A DNA stretch of 64,000 nt, taken from the NCBI GenBank assembly GCA_022828125.1, contig JAJEJD010000012.1:319309-383308 (forward strand), read 5' to 3'. This document shows, one piece after another, positions 36,982 through 45,908 of the stretch (position 1 is the stretch's first letter; each line of letters opens with the position of its first letter). Below the pieces are notes generated by a model. The model made no database searches. It was not told the DNA's origin and was given only the letters and a program-made list of their open reading frames with translations. The DNA comes from a bacterium (GTDB lineage Bacteria; UBA8248). A program made the position numbers and the translations under genes.

Positions 36982-37941
36982 ATGACTGCCACAGCGACTC
37001 ACGACCACAAGGAGAGCATCATGCACGAGGTTGACAACATCGAAGCGCAGAACGAATCCTTCACCGCCATGGTCTGCGAACAGGCCGCGCTGTTCGGCGC
37101 GACCCCCGGGCCGGACGAGTTCGACAACCGGCCCGTCTGGGGCGAGGCGGAGTCCACCGCCGCAGTCCTCAAGGCCTTCGTCGCACTCGCGGAAGCCGCA
37201 CCCGACGGCACCCAGCTGGCCGACGAGCGGGCGAGTCTCCTGTGGGGCTTCGTCAACACCCTCGACGCCCAGACACAACGGCTCGACCGCGCCGCCGACA
37301 AGCTCATACCCGGCATCCGTGAAATGCAGCGCGAGCAGGACGGCTCCGAGATCAGATCGCGCGAACTCGAACTCGCCACCGACCGGGCCGAGAATCTCAC
37401 CGCCCGACGCGACGCCTTCGAAGGACTGCGCGACACGGCCGCAGAGGCCTACCGCGTCGAGACCGGCGAGGTGTGGCGGCCACGGCGAGGCTCCCACGTT
37501 TCGCAGACCGGCAAGCTCACGTCGGCGGTCATCGAGGCGCGCGACTTCCAGCGTGCGAAAAAGGACCGCGAGAACACGGCCCATCTTCCCCAGGGAACCC
37601 TCGTCGCCGTCGCGGGAGGCAAGGAAGCCACCGACGCCGGCAAGATCATCGGCCAGCTCGACAAGCTGAAAGCCAAGTACGCCGACGTCGTCCTCGTCCA
37701 CGGCGGCGGCCCCGGCGCCGAGAAGGTCGCGGCGGGATGGGCCGAGCGGAACGGCGTCCACCAGATCGTCTGCAAACCCGACTGGGACGCCCACGGCAGG
37801 GCCGCTCCCTTCAGGCGGAACGACGAACTGCTCTCCCTCCTCCCCAAGGGCGTGATCGCGTTCCCGGGTTCGGGCATTACCGACAACCTCGTCGACAAGG
37901 CCCGCACCCTCGGTATCCCCGTGCAACGCGTGGCCGCCTGA
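36982..37941 (+). CDS. DUF2493 (SLOG/YspA-like) protein
   Basis: This 319-aa protein has an N-terminal alpha-helical region (about 1-200) and a C-terminal DUF2493 domain: GTLVAVAGGKEATDAGKI, VVLVHGGGPGAEKVAAGWA, VIAFPGSGITDNLVDKA. This is a Rossmann-like SLOG fold that binds nucleotide-related ligands. DUF2493 proteins of this size are common in ICE cargo blocks; the ligand is unknown. AAAGGAG lies 7 bases before the ATG. It is the last gene of the plus-strand module, followed by a GC-rich hairpin. Confidence 0.87.
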   Translation: MTATATHDHKESIMHEVDNIEAQNESFTAMVCEQAALFGATPGPDEFDNRPVWGEAESTAAVLKAFVALAEAAPDGTQLADERASLLWGFVNTLDAQTQRLDRAADKLIPGIREMQREQDGSEIRSRELELATDRAENLTARRDAFEGLRDTAAEAYRVETGEVWRPRRGSHVSQTGKLTSAVIEARDFQRAKKDRENTAHLPQGTLVAVAGGKEATDAGKIIGQLDKLKAKYADVVLVHGGGPGAEKVAAGWAERNGVHQIVCKPDWDAHGRAAPFRRNDELLSLLPKGVIAFPGSGITDNLVDKARTLGIPVQRVAA

Positions 37942-37955
37942 TGTGAACACTCCTC

Positions 37956-37986
37956 GGGTCGCGTCGCCACCCCGGCGGCGCGGCCC
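37956..37986 (+). terminator. GC-rich hairpin after the module, terminator-like
   Basis: GGGTCGCGTCGCC (37956-37968) pairs with GGCGGCGCGGCCC (37974-37986), mostly Watson-Crick with two wobbles, around a five-base loop. No T run follows, so it may slow rather than fully end transcription. It lies about 15 bases after the DUF2493 stop. Confidence 0.5.
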
Positions 37987-38335
37987 GTCGCTTCCCGTGT
38001 CGTTCGTCTGCTTGTGATTTAAAGCGCGAGTTGCAGCGCCCTGTTCGCCTGCCGCTTGTGAATCCAGGCGCAAGGTTCAGCACTCTCACCCCTCTTGCCC
38101 CTCGCTCTGTCCGCTCAAGCGCCGCGGCGGCTCCCGCTCGCCATTCTCTCCGGCGCCGGTTCCCCCATCTCTCGTTCTCACGAATCCGGCAATCTGACGC
38201 CATTCGGCGCTTCGGGTTTCACACCGGACGCATCGCCGATGCGGGTGTCGCGTGAGCTGCGAATGACTGCGATCTCCTGCGCCTGGTTTTTACGGTTCAT
38301 CCCCCCGCGAACCCCCGTCGTGCCGAAACAAGTAA
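37987..38335. other. Intergenic, no gene recognised
   Basis: No gene is recognised between the hairpin after the DUF2493 gene and the palindromic block ahead of the regulator. The GC content drops across it, which marks the change from the maintenance module to the second defence block. Confidence 0.4.
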
Positions 38336-38488
38336 TACCAATCTGGTGTCACGCTATCTCTTTGAAATACGTGCACTTAAAAATGGCGTATGCTCATTGT
38401 AATACGATGTAATACGGGGATTTCCTGTTTGATACCAGATTGGTAGTACACGGGCGCGCGCTGCGTTATGATGCTACCATTTTGGTAG
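38336..38488. promoter_or_regulatory. Palindromic operator-like block upstream of RHH-like gene
   Basis: TACCAATCTGGT (38336-38347) is the exact reverse complement of ACCAGATTGGTA (38434-38445). CTACCA-TTT-TGGTAG follows at 38474-38488, and a short direct repeat TGTAATACG lies near 38399-38417. Together they resemble operator sites for a small DNA-binding regulator, most simply the ribbon-helix-helix-like protein that starts 130 bases downstream. That pairing is inference. Confidence 0.5.
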
Positions 38489-38619
38489 TTCGTGAAACGG
38501 CGTCGCGGGCACCATTTTTGGGCCCGAGGCGGGTGTGTTTGGTGCAAGAAATGAGAATTTTTGCGGTCGTTTTGCGACTGGAACGGATCAAAATCTTCAC
38601 CATAGGAGCGGCGAAACGG

Positions 38620-38928
38620 ATGGTTCAGACGATACAAAAGAACATCAGGGTCACGCCCGAACAGTGGAAACGGATTGAAAATGAGGCTGAAAAGCGCGAA
38701 ATGTCGCCCAACCGACTCGTGGTTGAACTCGTGATGGAAGCCCTGGAGCGCCGCGAATGGCCCCGAACCGAAGCGGAAATCCACCTCTTACGTTCCGCCA
38801 TGTTCACTGCGCAGGCCATCATCCGCGACATGGAACGAGACGGAAGAGAGAAGGAAATCGAGCAAATCAGCAGGAATATCTCCCAAGTCGCACCGGAATT
38901 GCCGGGCAATTCGGCGAAGAACCTGTAA
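38620..38928 (+). CDS. Ribbon-helix-helix-like DNA-binding protein
   Basis: This 102-aa protein has QKNIRVTPEQWKRIENEAEKREMSPNRLVVELVMEAL at the N-terminus, the strand-helix-helix pattern of Arc/CopG/MobC-type dimers, then a charged helical tail. The ATG at 38620 follows AGGAG by about 11 bases. It could repress its own gene through the palindromes upstream, or act as an accessory relaxosome protein; no relaxase is seen, so a repressor role is favoured. Confidence 0.72.
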   Translation: MVQTIQKNIRVTPEQWKRIENEAEKREMSPNRLVVELVMEALERREWPRTEAEIHLLRSAMFTAQAIIRDMERDGREKEIEQISRNISQVAPELPGNSAKNL

Positions 38929-39118
38929 GATAGGGCAGGTCCGGAGAGCGGCAATCTGTAAGTCAAACCACTAATACGAGGAAGACAGCGACTATCAGCA
39001 AGAAATTCATGTGGTCTTAAAATGCACTACAGGGTAACAGGTCATCCGAAGATCGTTTTTTTGAGAACTATATGCATGGCTAGAATAGTTTATTGTTTCG
39101 TAATCATTTATCTAATTC

Positions 39119-39979
39119 TCATGGTTGAACAGACAGGATGAACTCTTTTTTTATGATTTCTTTTATTTCCTTCACCGGAAAAACACCCAGTTCCTGCCAA
39201 GCTGAGCGAATACCTATGAGCCGCTGAATTCGCCCCAGAATCTTTTCATGAAAAAGATAGTGTTTATCTTCATCATTGATGAAATCTGAAAGCGCCCAGA
39301 TCAGAGCGGTACGGACTTTAGCATCTCCCAAGACAGAATTTCTCGATACAACAAGATTGATTAACCCCTCCCAGTAGGACTGTGAAACAGTCAACACCTT
39401 AATAATATCTATCATTTCCGCATCGGATTGTTCACGAACCTCTTGAGCTATATATCTACGCCACCAAGCGCGCGCGAAAGGACAGTTCACATAGACACTG
39501 CGATTTCCACGAGCTTCCGGTAGACCACTCATCCGCCTCAAAGCCGTGCGGGCAATAATATCGATATCTTTTCCTTCCTTTAACGCTCTGTCTATTCTTT
39601 CTAGTCCCCCTGCCTGTGCTCCACCATTCGCAGCCAAATAAAAGGATTTTATTCTGCCCTTTTCTACATGTCGCAAGGTCATAAAACCCCAGAAGGTCAC
39701 ACGGGACGCATTTGCCGGAGAAATCGATTCCCAAGTATCGAATATCCATTTTTCAGTGCTCTTGGGCGGTTCCTTGAATTCCGACTCAGTGAGCGGTTCC
39801 TCCAGTATAGGAAGGCTTTCACCCTGTTCGATCTTGATGCGAGCCCTGATCCAGTCGGGAAACCTACTGCTGGAGCGTAGGGCATCCAGAAATTCCCTCT
39901 GTTCATTAGAACCTTTTGCCTTGAGGATATTCTTACGTAATTCGGTATAAGAGGCGTCCTCAAACTCTGCGTAAGGCAT
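39119..39979 (-). CDS. Unknown protein, fifth gene of the PAPS/DUF262/GHKL operon
   Basis: This 286-aa protein begins MPYAEFEDASYTELRKNILK; the frame is open further upstream, but GAGG lies just before this ATG and only 4 bases separate it from the previous stop. Trp/Arg-rich stretches (DWIRARIKIEQGE, ARTALRRMSGLPEARGN, FARAWWRRYIAQEV) are notable; these may match DUF6339, though I cannot confirm it. It closes a tightly packed five-gene operon, and the spacing implies a shared function. No catalytic motif is evident. Confidence 0.75.
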   Translation of the reverse strand: MPYAEFEDASYTELRKNILKAKGSNEQREFLDALRSSSRFPDWIRARIKIEQGESLPILEEPLTESEFKEPPKSTEKWIFDTWESISPANASRVTFWGFMTLRHVEKGRIKSFYLAANGGAQAGGLERIDRALKEGKDIDIIARTALRRMSGLPEARGNRSVYVNCPFARAWWRRYIAQEVREQSDAEMIDIIKVLTVSQSYWEGLINLVVSRNSVLGDAKVRTALIWALSDFINDEDKHYLFHEKILGRIQRLIGIRSAWQELGVFPVKEIKEIIKKEFILSVQP

Positions 39980-39983
39980 GCCT

Positions 39984-40826
39984 CTATTCCTCGTCTTCCG
40001 ATTTGAGTGGACAATGAGGGTACCATTGTGTGGCGACCTTATCGGCGGAAAAGCCGTCTTCATCCCAGACAGGAAGTTCGCGTTTTTCGAGCTCATTCGC
40101 CAAGGCTTCCAGATTGCGGAATGACTTCCATTTCGGGGTATCGTCATCATCTTCGTCCGATTCACTGTAATCCCGCGCCAATATCTCAAGACACCTACTT
40201 ACTACGTGTGTCAGCACGCTGCTTCGGTGCTTCGGATGTTCACCAGGATTTTGCAGAAAGGAATATAAATCTGATGCCGCATAGACTTTGAAATAAAAAC
40301 CTTCTTGATCGCATGGTTTGACCTCGAAACAGCCATCACGAAAATCTGGTACTTGCTCGACAGAAAGCAAATGGTGGAGCGAAGATGTCGGGCGCAGATA
40401 GCTTTGTAGAGCGAGGCGCGCTCCTTTTGGAATTGTGATTTCTCTACCTTGCCATGCCTCCGCCACCTCATCTTCCGGCCCCAGCATGCAGGAAATTTCA
40501 GTAACGGATACAACGAGAGGACGTAACATGGGCGGCTCGCCGACTACACCCATATCCCATTCCACTCGCTGGCTTGCTTCATCTGATAAATGCAATCTTC
40601 TGTATCCGGTCAATGGTACTGAAATCAGACAGCCATATTTGGCTTTGCGTCCAGAAATCATACGTTCAAGAAAAGCCGCCCCTTTTATCTTATGATTCAA
40701 AAGCACCGAAACACCGCCTTGTTGTGGTGTTGTTTCAACCTGATATTCGCCATTAGGGTAGGATAAATTACCCTCTTCAATAATCGGGTAGGGAAGAGAT
40801 CGGACGATCCCTCCAACTCGAGCCAT
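39984..40826 (-). CDS. Unknown protein, fourth gene of the operon
   Basis: This 280-aa protein has a beta-rich N-terminal half (PYPIIEEGNLSYPNGEYQVE, LRPLVVSVTEIS), a helical middle and an acidic run (DYSESDEDDDDTPKW) near 225. Its start codon shares one base with the stop of the GHKL ATPase gene, so the two are translationally coupled. No family is recognised. Such coupling suggests it forms a complex with the ATPase. Confidence 0.75.
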   Translation of the reverse strand: MARVGGIVRSLPYPIIEEGNLSYPNGEYQVETTPQQGGVSVLLNHKIKGAAFLERMISGRKAKYGCLISVPLTGYRRLHLSDEASQRVEWDMGVVGEPPMLRPLVVSVTEISCMLGPEDEVAEAWQGREITIPKGARLALQSYLRPTSSLHHLLSVEQVPDFRDGCFEVKPCDQEGFYFKVYAASDLYSFLQNPGEHPKHRSSVLTHVVSRCLEILARDYSESDEDDDDTPKWKSFRNLEALANELEKRELPVWDEDGFSADKVATQWYPHCPLKSEDEE

Positions 40827-42832
40827 TACGATATCTCCTGATTTTGAGAACCGGGGACCCGGCGAATCAACTGTGTCTTCAATACAACCGGCATATCATC
40901 GGGCAGATCTATACCTGTTGGTAATTCATAGTCGAATTCGATCTGGATCATCTTCGTCGGGTCGAGCGAGCCTAGCTTGACGCCAAGTGCGTGGTCTTCT
41001 TGATCATGGGTTAACATAGATTCCGATACAGGCCGATTATCTACTTTCACGTTCTTCAACCTTGCAAATGTTTCAATGCCGAATGCATCACAACTCTCAT
41101 CCAGGCTCTCATCAATTGCGAACCGCACCTCGCTCCCAGCGGCTTTTTCTCCAGGCGCCAGTTCGACACGATAGGCCCGCTTACCAGCAGGAATCGGAAG
41201 CGCGGCAAACTGGATGGCATTGCCCGACCTACGAAAAGTTCCACGTCCTCGTCTGTTTGGGTTGATGCCTCCGCCTTTTCCTTTCTTTTCAGTGGTATCG
41301 TCAGGCCCGGCTCCCCTCTCTGTGTCTTCCCCCTCATCCGCTTCCTTTGTGAAGCGGGGCCGTCTACGTATTTCCTGAAACTGCCCCGCCAGTCCTGGCC
41401 GGCGTCCCCCGGACGAGATTCCATTCGAGTTGATTGCCAGAAAATCTTCTATCTCGAACTCTTGATTTTCTTGTGTTGGGACAACCTCATTTAGTTTGGA
41501 AAACACAGCTTCCAGGGCTTTGTTGAGCGCAGCCCTTTCTTCCTTGAAAAGCCATTTTCCGGCTTCCAAGTGATTGTGCAGCGGACCTTCTGCCTTCCGC
41601 ACCAACCGATGAATTTCGCCGTCGCTCGCATCCAGAAGTATCACGCAATGAAATGGCTTAAAGTCTGTAAACCGGTTCCTTTGAAGTTTAGGCAAATCGT
41701 CCGTGATCCACATACCGTTTCTACAAAGCTCGACTCGTGAAAGGCCACCTTGGGGCAAGGAACGCCATCGCATGTTGATACAGCCGAAATCCGTGTTGAT
41801 CCGAATGTCCTCTCCTTTTTCTATCGTTGCAAAAGCGGCAAGCGCTCTTGAGCCTGACAAGAACCCGCTGCGTGTGCGCTTTTCTGCGCTGAATTGGTCC
41901 AAAATTGAAGCAATGTTCGTTTTATCTAGAATTTTGGTGTCATTGTCTTCTCTGAATTCGACACGTAATTCGCCCTTTGCGAAAGCAGCGAAAAAGTTGC
42001 ACGCCGCGGCTTTCGACACCATGTCCCACAATGAATCGCCGTCTTCACGAAACCGGTTAAATCCAGGTACGACCACTACGGTCCCGGCTCCAGGCTTCCA
42101 AGTTTGAGCAATCCATTCCAGCTTGTTTTTTATGTAGTCGGGAATTTCGCCATTCTCGGGAAACACATAAGGCTCGAAAAGATCAGGCCTGATATTTTTT
42201 ACATAGAATCCATCCTTACTTTTGCGTTCATTACCTTGTTGATGAGAGGCCAGAACCGCGTGTCCTGCCCCGATAATCTCTCCGCTCTCCATACGCCCAC
42301 CATAAAGAACGTAGCGCAGGTCGGACGCAGGCAGAACAGTCAGATGGCCATTGCCGACGGCTCCAGTTCCCGAATCACTTTTCACGCTCAGGCCGTCGGC
42401 GAGCAAGCCCTTCATTCTTTCCTTGTCCAGCCCGATACCGTTATCCAGCACGAAAAGCGTTTCACATTCGCTCGACTCCAAACATTCTCTCATTGCCTCC
42501 ACGATCCCAGTCGCCGTATCTGGAAGCTTGCCTCGTGAAAGTTTTTCTTGGTGATTTACAGCTCGTTCGAATGCTGAACGATAAGACTTGATGCCTGGAA
42601 TTAAGTCTAAATTATGCTTTTGAGTTTCGAACCGGATGATGGTGACGTCACGCCCAGTTTCTCTACCCGCATCCAGAGAATTTTGCAATAGTTCTCTAAT
42701 GACCGTAGCTGGTTTGAGATCATGAAATCCAGCCAAACCTGCGGAGGTGAAACCGGATACATCTCCAGGCCCGAACCGGAGGTCGGGGCGTGCGGGCTGT
42801 TTGGATTTTCTTCGCTTTCGCTTTTTACTCAT
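40826..42832 (-). CDS. GHKL (MORC/Hsp90-like) ATPase, third gene of the operon
   Basis: This 668-aa protein begins MSKKRKRRKSKQ, a very basic tail, then a GHKL ATPase: VIRELLQNSLDAG (N box, about 44-56), LFVLDNGIGLDKE (G1, Asp130), and GTGAVGNGHLTV (G2). MORC and Hsp90-type ATPases dimerise as ATP-driven clamps, often on DNA. GGAGAG lies about 11 bases before this ATG; an in-frame ATG 21 bases earlier overlaps the DUF262 gene and lacks a site. It sits between a DUF262-HNH nuclease-like gene and two coupled unknown genes, so it is probably the motor or clamp of a defence complex. Confidence 0.82.
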   Translation of the reverse strand: MSKKRKRRKSKQPARPDLRFGPGDVSGFTSAGLAGFHDLKPATVIRELLQNSLDAGRETGRDVTIIRFETQKHNLDLIPGIKSYRSAFERAVNHQEKLSRGKLPDTATGIVEAMRECLESSECETLFVLDNGIGLDKERMKGLLADGLSVKSDSGTGAVGNGHLTVLPASDLRYVLYGGRMESGEIIGAGHAVLASHQQGNERKSKDGFYVKNIRPDLFEPYVFPENGEIPDYIKNKLEWIAQTWKPGAGTVVVVPGFNRFREDGDSLWDMVSKAAACNFFAAFAKGELRVEFREDNDTKILDKTNIASILDQFSAEKRTRSGFLSGSRALAAFATIEKGEDIRINTDFGCINMRWRSLPQGGLSRVELCRNGMWITDDLPKLQRNRFTDFKPFHCVILLDASDGEIHRLVRKAEGPLHNHLEAGKWLFKEERAALNKALEAVFSKLNEVVPTQENQEFEIEDFLAINSNGISSGGRRPGLAGQFQEIRRRPRFTKEADEGEDTERGAGPDDTTEKKGKGGGINPNRRGRGTFRRSGNAIQFAALPIPAGKRAYRVELAPGEKAAGSEVRFAIDESLDESCDAFGIETFARLKNVKVDNRPVSESMLTHDQEDHALGVKLGSLDPTKMIQIEFDYELPTGIDLPDDMPVVLKTQLIRRVPGSQNQEIS

Positions 42833-42836
42833 TGGT

Positions 42837-44525
42837 TTATATCTCTCCGTCATTCAACAGCTTTTCAATTCGCGCCATAACCATATCCGCACGCTTCTCC
42901 AAAAACTCTTCGTAGGCTTTCCTCAAGTCTACTCCTGAGTTTTCCTTTATGGCGCTTAGATGCTCTGTTCTTACCAGATGCGTGTTGAGTCGTTTTTTCA
43001 CCTCGGCTCCAGGATTACCGGCAAATTGAGATTCTTGCATAGCTTCCAGAAGAAAATCGCCGGGCCACTTTTTTGCCCACTCCTTCCTGTTTGACGCTGG
43101 AGTTAGCAACATGCAATTTAGAGAAAGATCAGGATTAGCTCCAAGTTTCTTGAGAGTGGCTTTTGGAAAAATATGATGATAATCCCGGTTGTCGCTTTGC
43201 TTCAATACTTCGTTCGTTACGACATCCCTGGCGCCTTTCAAAGAACATGCTACAAGAATGGCTTTGCTTAATATGCCCCTGTTTTTGGGCCATCCTGCGG
43301 TTTTCAAATCCTCTCTGTCAGGTCTTTCGCAGTTGAACGCAGGGACGGAAGTTTCTTTCCTAGTTCCGCACAACACTTGGACCAAGGCGTCATGATCTTC
43401 CTTTAGCCGATCATTCGCCTGTCTCTCATAGCGGTCTGTAAAAAAAGACCACCAAAGATATTTGCGAACAAGGCGCCTTGCTTTCGCATGAGCATGTCCT
43501 GTTTTTGGAATAAGATGGTGAAGCGCGGACAAAACCCGCAAAGGGACAGCGGTCGGCAGTCTGGCGTGGTCCCAGATATGCAATTCGCCAAGTGTTTCGG
43601 TCACCCATTTCATTCCTTCCTCAATTTTACTCCAATTGTCCTGAAGTTTCTTAAAATTGAGGTTACGGTAATTCCCGTAAGTGGGTTTCTTGTTTTCTAA
43701 AACGCACTGTACTTTCAAGACTAGGTCACCAACAGGATTAGATCCTTCAAGCGATTCGATGTTTGGCACTTCTCTTGTTAAATCATCAATTTTTGCCGGC
43801 AAAGATTCTGAAATTTCAGTTTCCATCTGGGCGACCGCAAGCTCGTAATGAGAAAGCCTCACCGCTGACCTGTTCGTTTGAATGAAAATATCAATCGCTT
43901 CATCCGGAGAAGTATTCTGTGGCAATGGCAGATATGGAATGACAGTGTCTATCATCCTTTCTCGCAGTTTCTGAACGAACATGGAAATATCTCGTCTGCT
44001 TTCCGCCTCATCGGGGAAAACGGTTTCGCACCATTCTATTGATTGCTTCACACCTTCTTCTCCTGGCGCGAGAATTTTTACGGGCACCCATCCCTTGGCA
44101 AATTCCTCTTCTGGAACGCCAATTTTTCCTTTGTCACGCCCCTTTTTCGACACTGTTTCGATTTCTGTTTCGTTGAATTTGTCCACCAACTTCTCAAAAG
44201 CTACATAGAAGGTATGATTGTCGTGATTGTCATTGAAACTTCTCCATAAGGCAGTTAGTCGTTGCTGGCCGTCCAGCAAGTGCTGTTTGCATGGCTCTCC
44301 ATTATCCGGCGCGCCCGCAAGAGGGCGTGTTTCGAATGGTTGTTGGCTTGTATCCACTTCAAGCACTAGGAACACTCCCAACGGTCGAGATTTCAATATC
44401 GCTGAGAGAAAATTCCTTACATGCTCAGGCGTCCAGACCTCCTCGCGTTGAAACCTGGGCAACCTTATGGCTCCAAGTTTTACGTCATCCATCCATCTTT
44501 GGATATTTTTAGACCTAGTTTCCAT
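42837..44525 (-). CDS. DUF262-HNH protein (GmrSD/SspE-like), second gene
   Basis: This 562-aa protein has a DUF262 N-terminal domain with LLDGQQRLTALW (Asp85-Gly-Gln-Gln-Arg), the nucleotidase-like signature of GmrS/SspE, and a C-terminal HNH-type nuclease (YHHIFPKATLKKLG, then SLNCMLLTPASNRKEW). GmrSD cleaves modified phage DNA; SspE senses DNA phosphorothioation. Here it follows a PAPS-reductase-like gene by 33 bases and precedes a GHKL ATPase by 4. Active-site residues appear intact. A modification-linked restriction role is plausible but unproven. Confidence 0.88.
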   Translation of the reverse strand: METRSKNIQRWMDDVKLGAIRLPRFQREEVWTPEHVRNFLSAILKSRPLGVFLVLEVDTSQQPFETRPLAGAPDNGEPCKQHLLDGQQRLTALWRSFNDNHDNHTFYVAFEKLVDKFNETEIETVSKKGRDKGKIGVPEEEFAKGWVPVKILAPGEEGVKQSIEWCETVFPDEAESRRDISMFVQKLRERMIDTVIPYLPLPQNTSPDEAIDIFIQTNRSAVRLSHYELAVAQMETEISESLPAKIDDLTREVPNIESLEGSNPVGDLVLKVQCVLENKKPTYGNYRNLNFKKLQDNWSKIEEGMKWVTETLGELHIWDHARLPTAVPLRVLSALHHLIPKTGHAHAKARRLVRKYLWWSFFTDRYERQANDRLKEDHDALVQVLCGTRKETSVPAFNCERPDREDLKTAGWPKNRGILSKAILVACSLKGARDVVTNEVLKQSDNRDYHHIFPKATLKKLGANPDLSLNCMLLTPASNRKEWAKKWPGDFLLEAMQESQFAGNPGAEVKKRLNTHLVRTEHLSAIKENSGVDLRKAYEEFLEKRADMVMARIEKLLNDGEI

Positions 44526-44558
44526 GTATTCTCCCGGGTATCCAGCGAATAGTTCAGA

Positions 44559-45908
44559 TCAATCAGTGCAGTCGCAAGGCAGGATACTGTCCGCAAATTC
44601 GGTGAGGGAATCTTTCTGACTCGGCGCTTCCGCTAGACGCTGGTAGGAAAATGCGCTCTTTGCGCCGAAGAATCCGATAAAATCGTTGGGGATTTCTCGT
44701 TTTATTCGTCGGTTTTCAGCCTTCATGTCTCGGCCATACTTCCGTTCCAGATTTACCCACCATGTCAGATCGCAAGGCGTGTTTTGGAGTTCTTCGTCCA
44801 CAACTGCTCCGAGAGCGATGTGAGCGTTCTGGAGTACCCTTAGACCTTTTAGAAAGCAGTAGGTGCAATTGGAAAGTCCATCCTTGGGATCCAGTTCCAA
44901 GTTCCAGTTTTGCTTTTTCCAGAAATTCTCTACGTCTTTCTTGGTAACATCCATATCGAAAAGCGGCATATAGGCATGTTCGCCTCCATAGCTAGCGGAT
45001 TCCGGCCCACCACTATTACGCTGGCGCACTCTGGCAACCCGGTGCGGCTCGTCCGCCCGAAGTCCGACGAAACTCAGATATTCAACCCCGTCTTCCCCGA
45101 AAACAACACTTTCCCCAAAGACATTTTCATCTAGGTACGAACTTTGGAATTGACGAGCGGGGGATGAGAAATCGGCATATAACTGCGCTGGCCGGCATAT
45201 TGGCCGCTCACGTGCGAATTGCTTTTTGTCCAGAAAGATATCTCTGGGAACCCCACCTCCGTTGCGGAGATGGCGCTCGTACAAATCGTCATCTTCCAAG
45301 CGGCTGCTTTTCCCAAAATGCCCCAAGCGTTCGGTCTGGGGCTTGTTGGCGAACCATTCCTTGAGGAAAGCGCGGGTCGTTTCCAATTTCAAACTCTGCG
45401 TGCAGGTGCGTTGGAAAATAGTTGGAACGAAACCATTCCACGACAAAAGTTCTTCATAGACCTCTCCACGCCAGTGATAGCCGTCCGGATTAGTTTCCGA
45501 CAGGGGTTCTACGTTAACGAGGCGATAAGATGGAAGGCGCGTATATTCGCCGTTTCGGGCGTCTTCATAAGTCTGATATTCCAGCCAGAAAAAGGGGATG
45601 TCATACTTTTTCTCAGCCAATTGCTTGCAGCGGCGAGCGAAGTCATACGTCTTGGGATGTTCCGCCGAAGTGTTGTTGAAGATAACCACATCACCTCGTT
45701 CCGCTTTCAAAAGGCCTGCTTCGAGAAGCGTGAAAAGTAGCATCCCGCTCGTCTGACCTCCCGAAAATTTCATTACGTGCGGAAGTTCATCGTGGTCGGG
45801 GTATTTATATCGAAAACAATGATCTGAATCTGAATCAAGGGAATGACAAGTTGGATTTCTCACAAGATATTGAAATTTTTTTGCATGTTGAATCTCGTAA
45901 TCTCTCAT
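44559..45908 (-). CDS. PAPS-reductase/DndC-like PP-loop protein, first gene
   Basis: This 449-aa protein has the PP-loop SGGQTSGML (49-57), then FNNTSAEHPKTYDF, RTCTQSLK (Cys169), GLRADEPHRV and NCTYCFLKG (Cys348, Cys351). That is the pattern of PAPS reductase/DndC-type ATP pyrophosphatases that may hold an iron-sulfur cluster. DndC and SspD adenylate DNA for phosphorothioation, but no DndD, DndB or cysteine desulfurase is nearby. It leads a minus-strand operon of five genes with gaps of 33, 4, 0 and 4 bases. It may make or recognise a base or sulfur mark for the DUF262 partner. Confidence 0.85.
   Translation of the reverse strand: MRDYEIQHAKKFQYLVRNPTCHSLDSDSDHCFRYKYPDHDELPHVMKFSGGQTSGMLLFTLLEAGLLKAERGDVVIFNNTSAEHPKTYDFARRCKQLAEKKYDIPFFWLEYQTYEDARNGEYTRLPSYRLVNVEPLSETNPDGYHWRGEVYEELLSWNGFVPTIFQRTCTQSLKLETTRAFLKEWFANKPQTERLGHFGKSSRLEDDDLYERHLRNGGGVPRDIFLDKKQFARERPICRPAQLYADFSSPARQFQSSYLDENVFGESVVFGEDGVEYLSFVGLRADEPHRVARVRQRNSGGPESASYGGEHAYMPLFDMDVTKKDVENFWKKQNWNLELDPKDGLSNCTYCFLKGLRVLQNAHIALGAVVDEELQNTPCDLTWWVNLERKYGRDMKAENRRIKREIPNDFIGFFGAKSAFSYQRLAEAPSQKDSLTEFADSILPCDCTD

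Noticed and set aside
39119-45908. Calling the five-gene operon a Dnd or Ssp phosphorothioation system
   Set aside because: Only the PP-loop protein and the DUF262-HNH protein resemble parts of those systems; DndA/B/D/E or SspA/B/C equivalents are absent.
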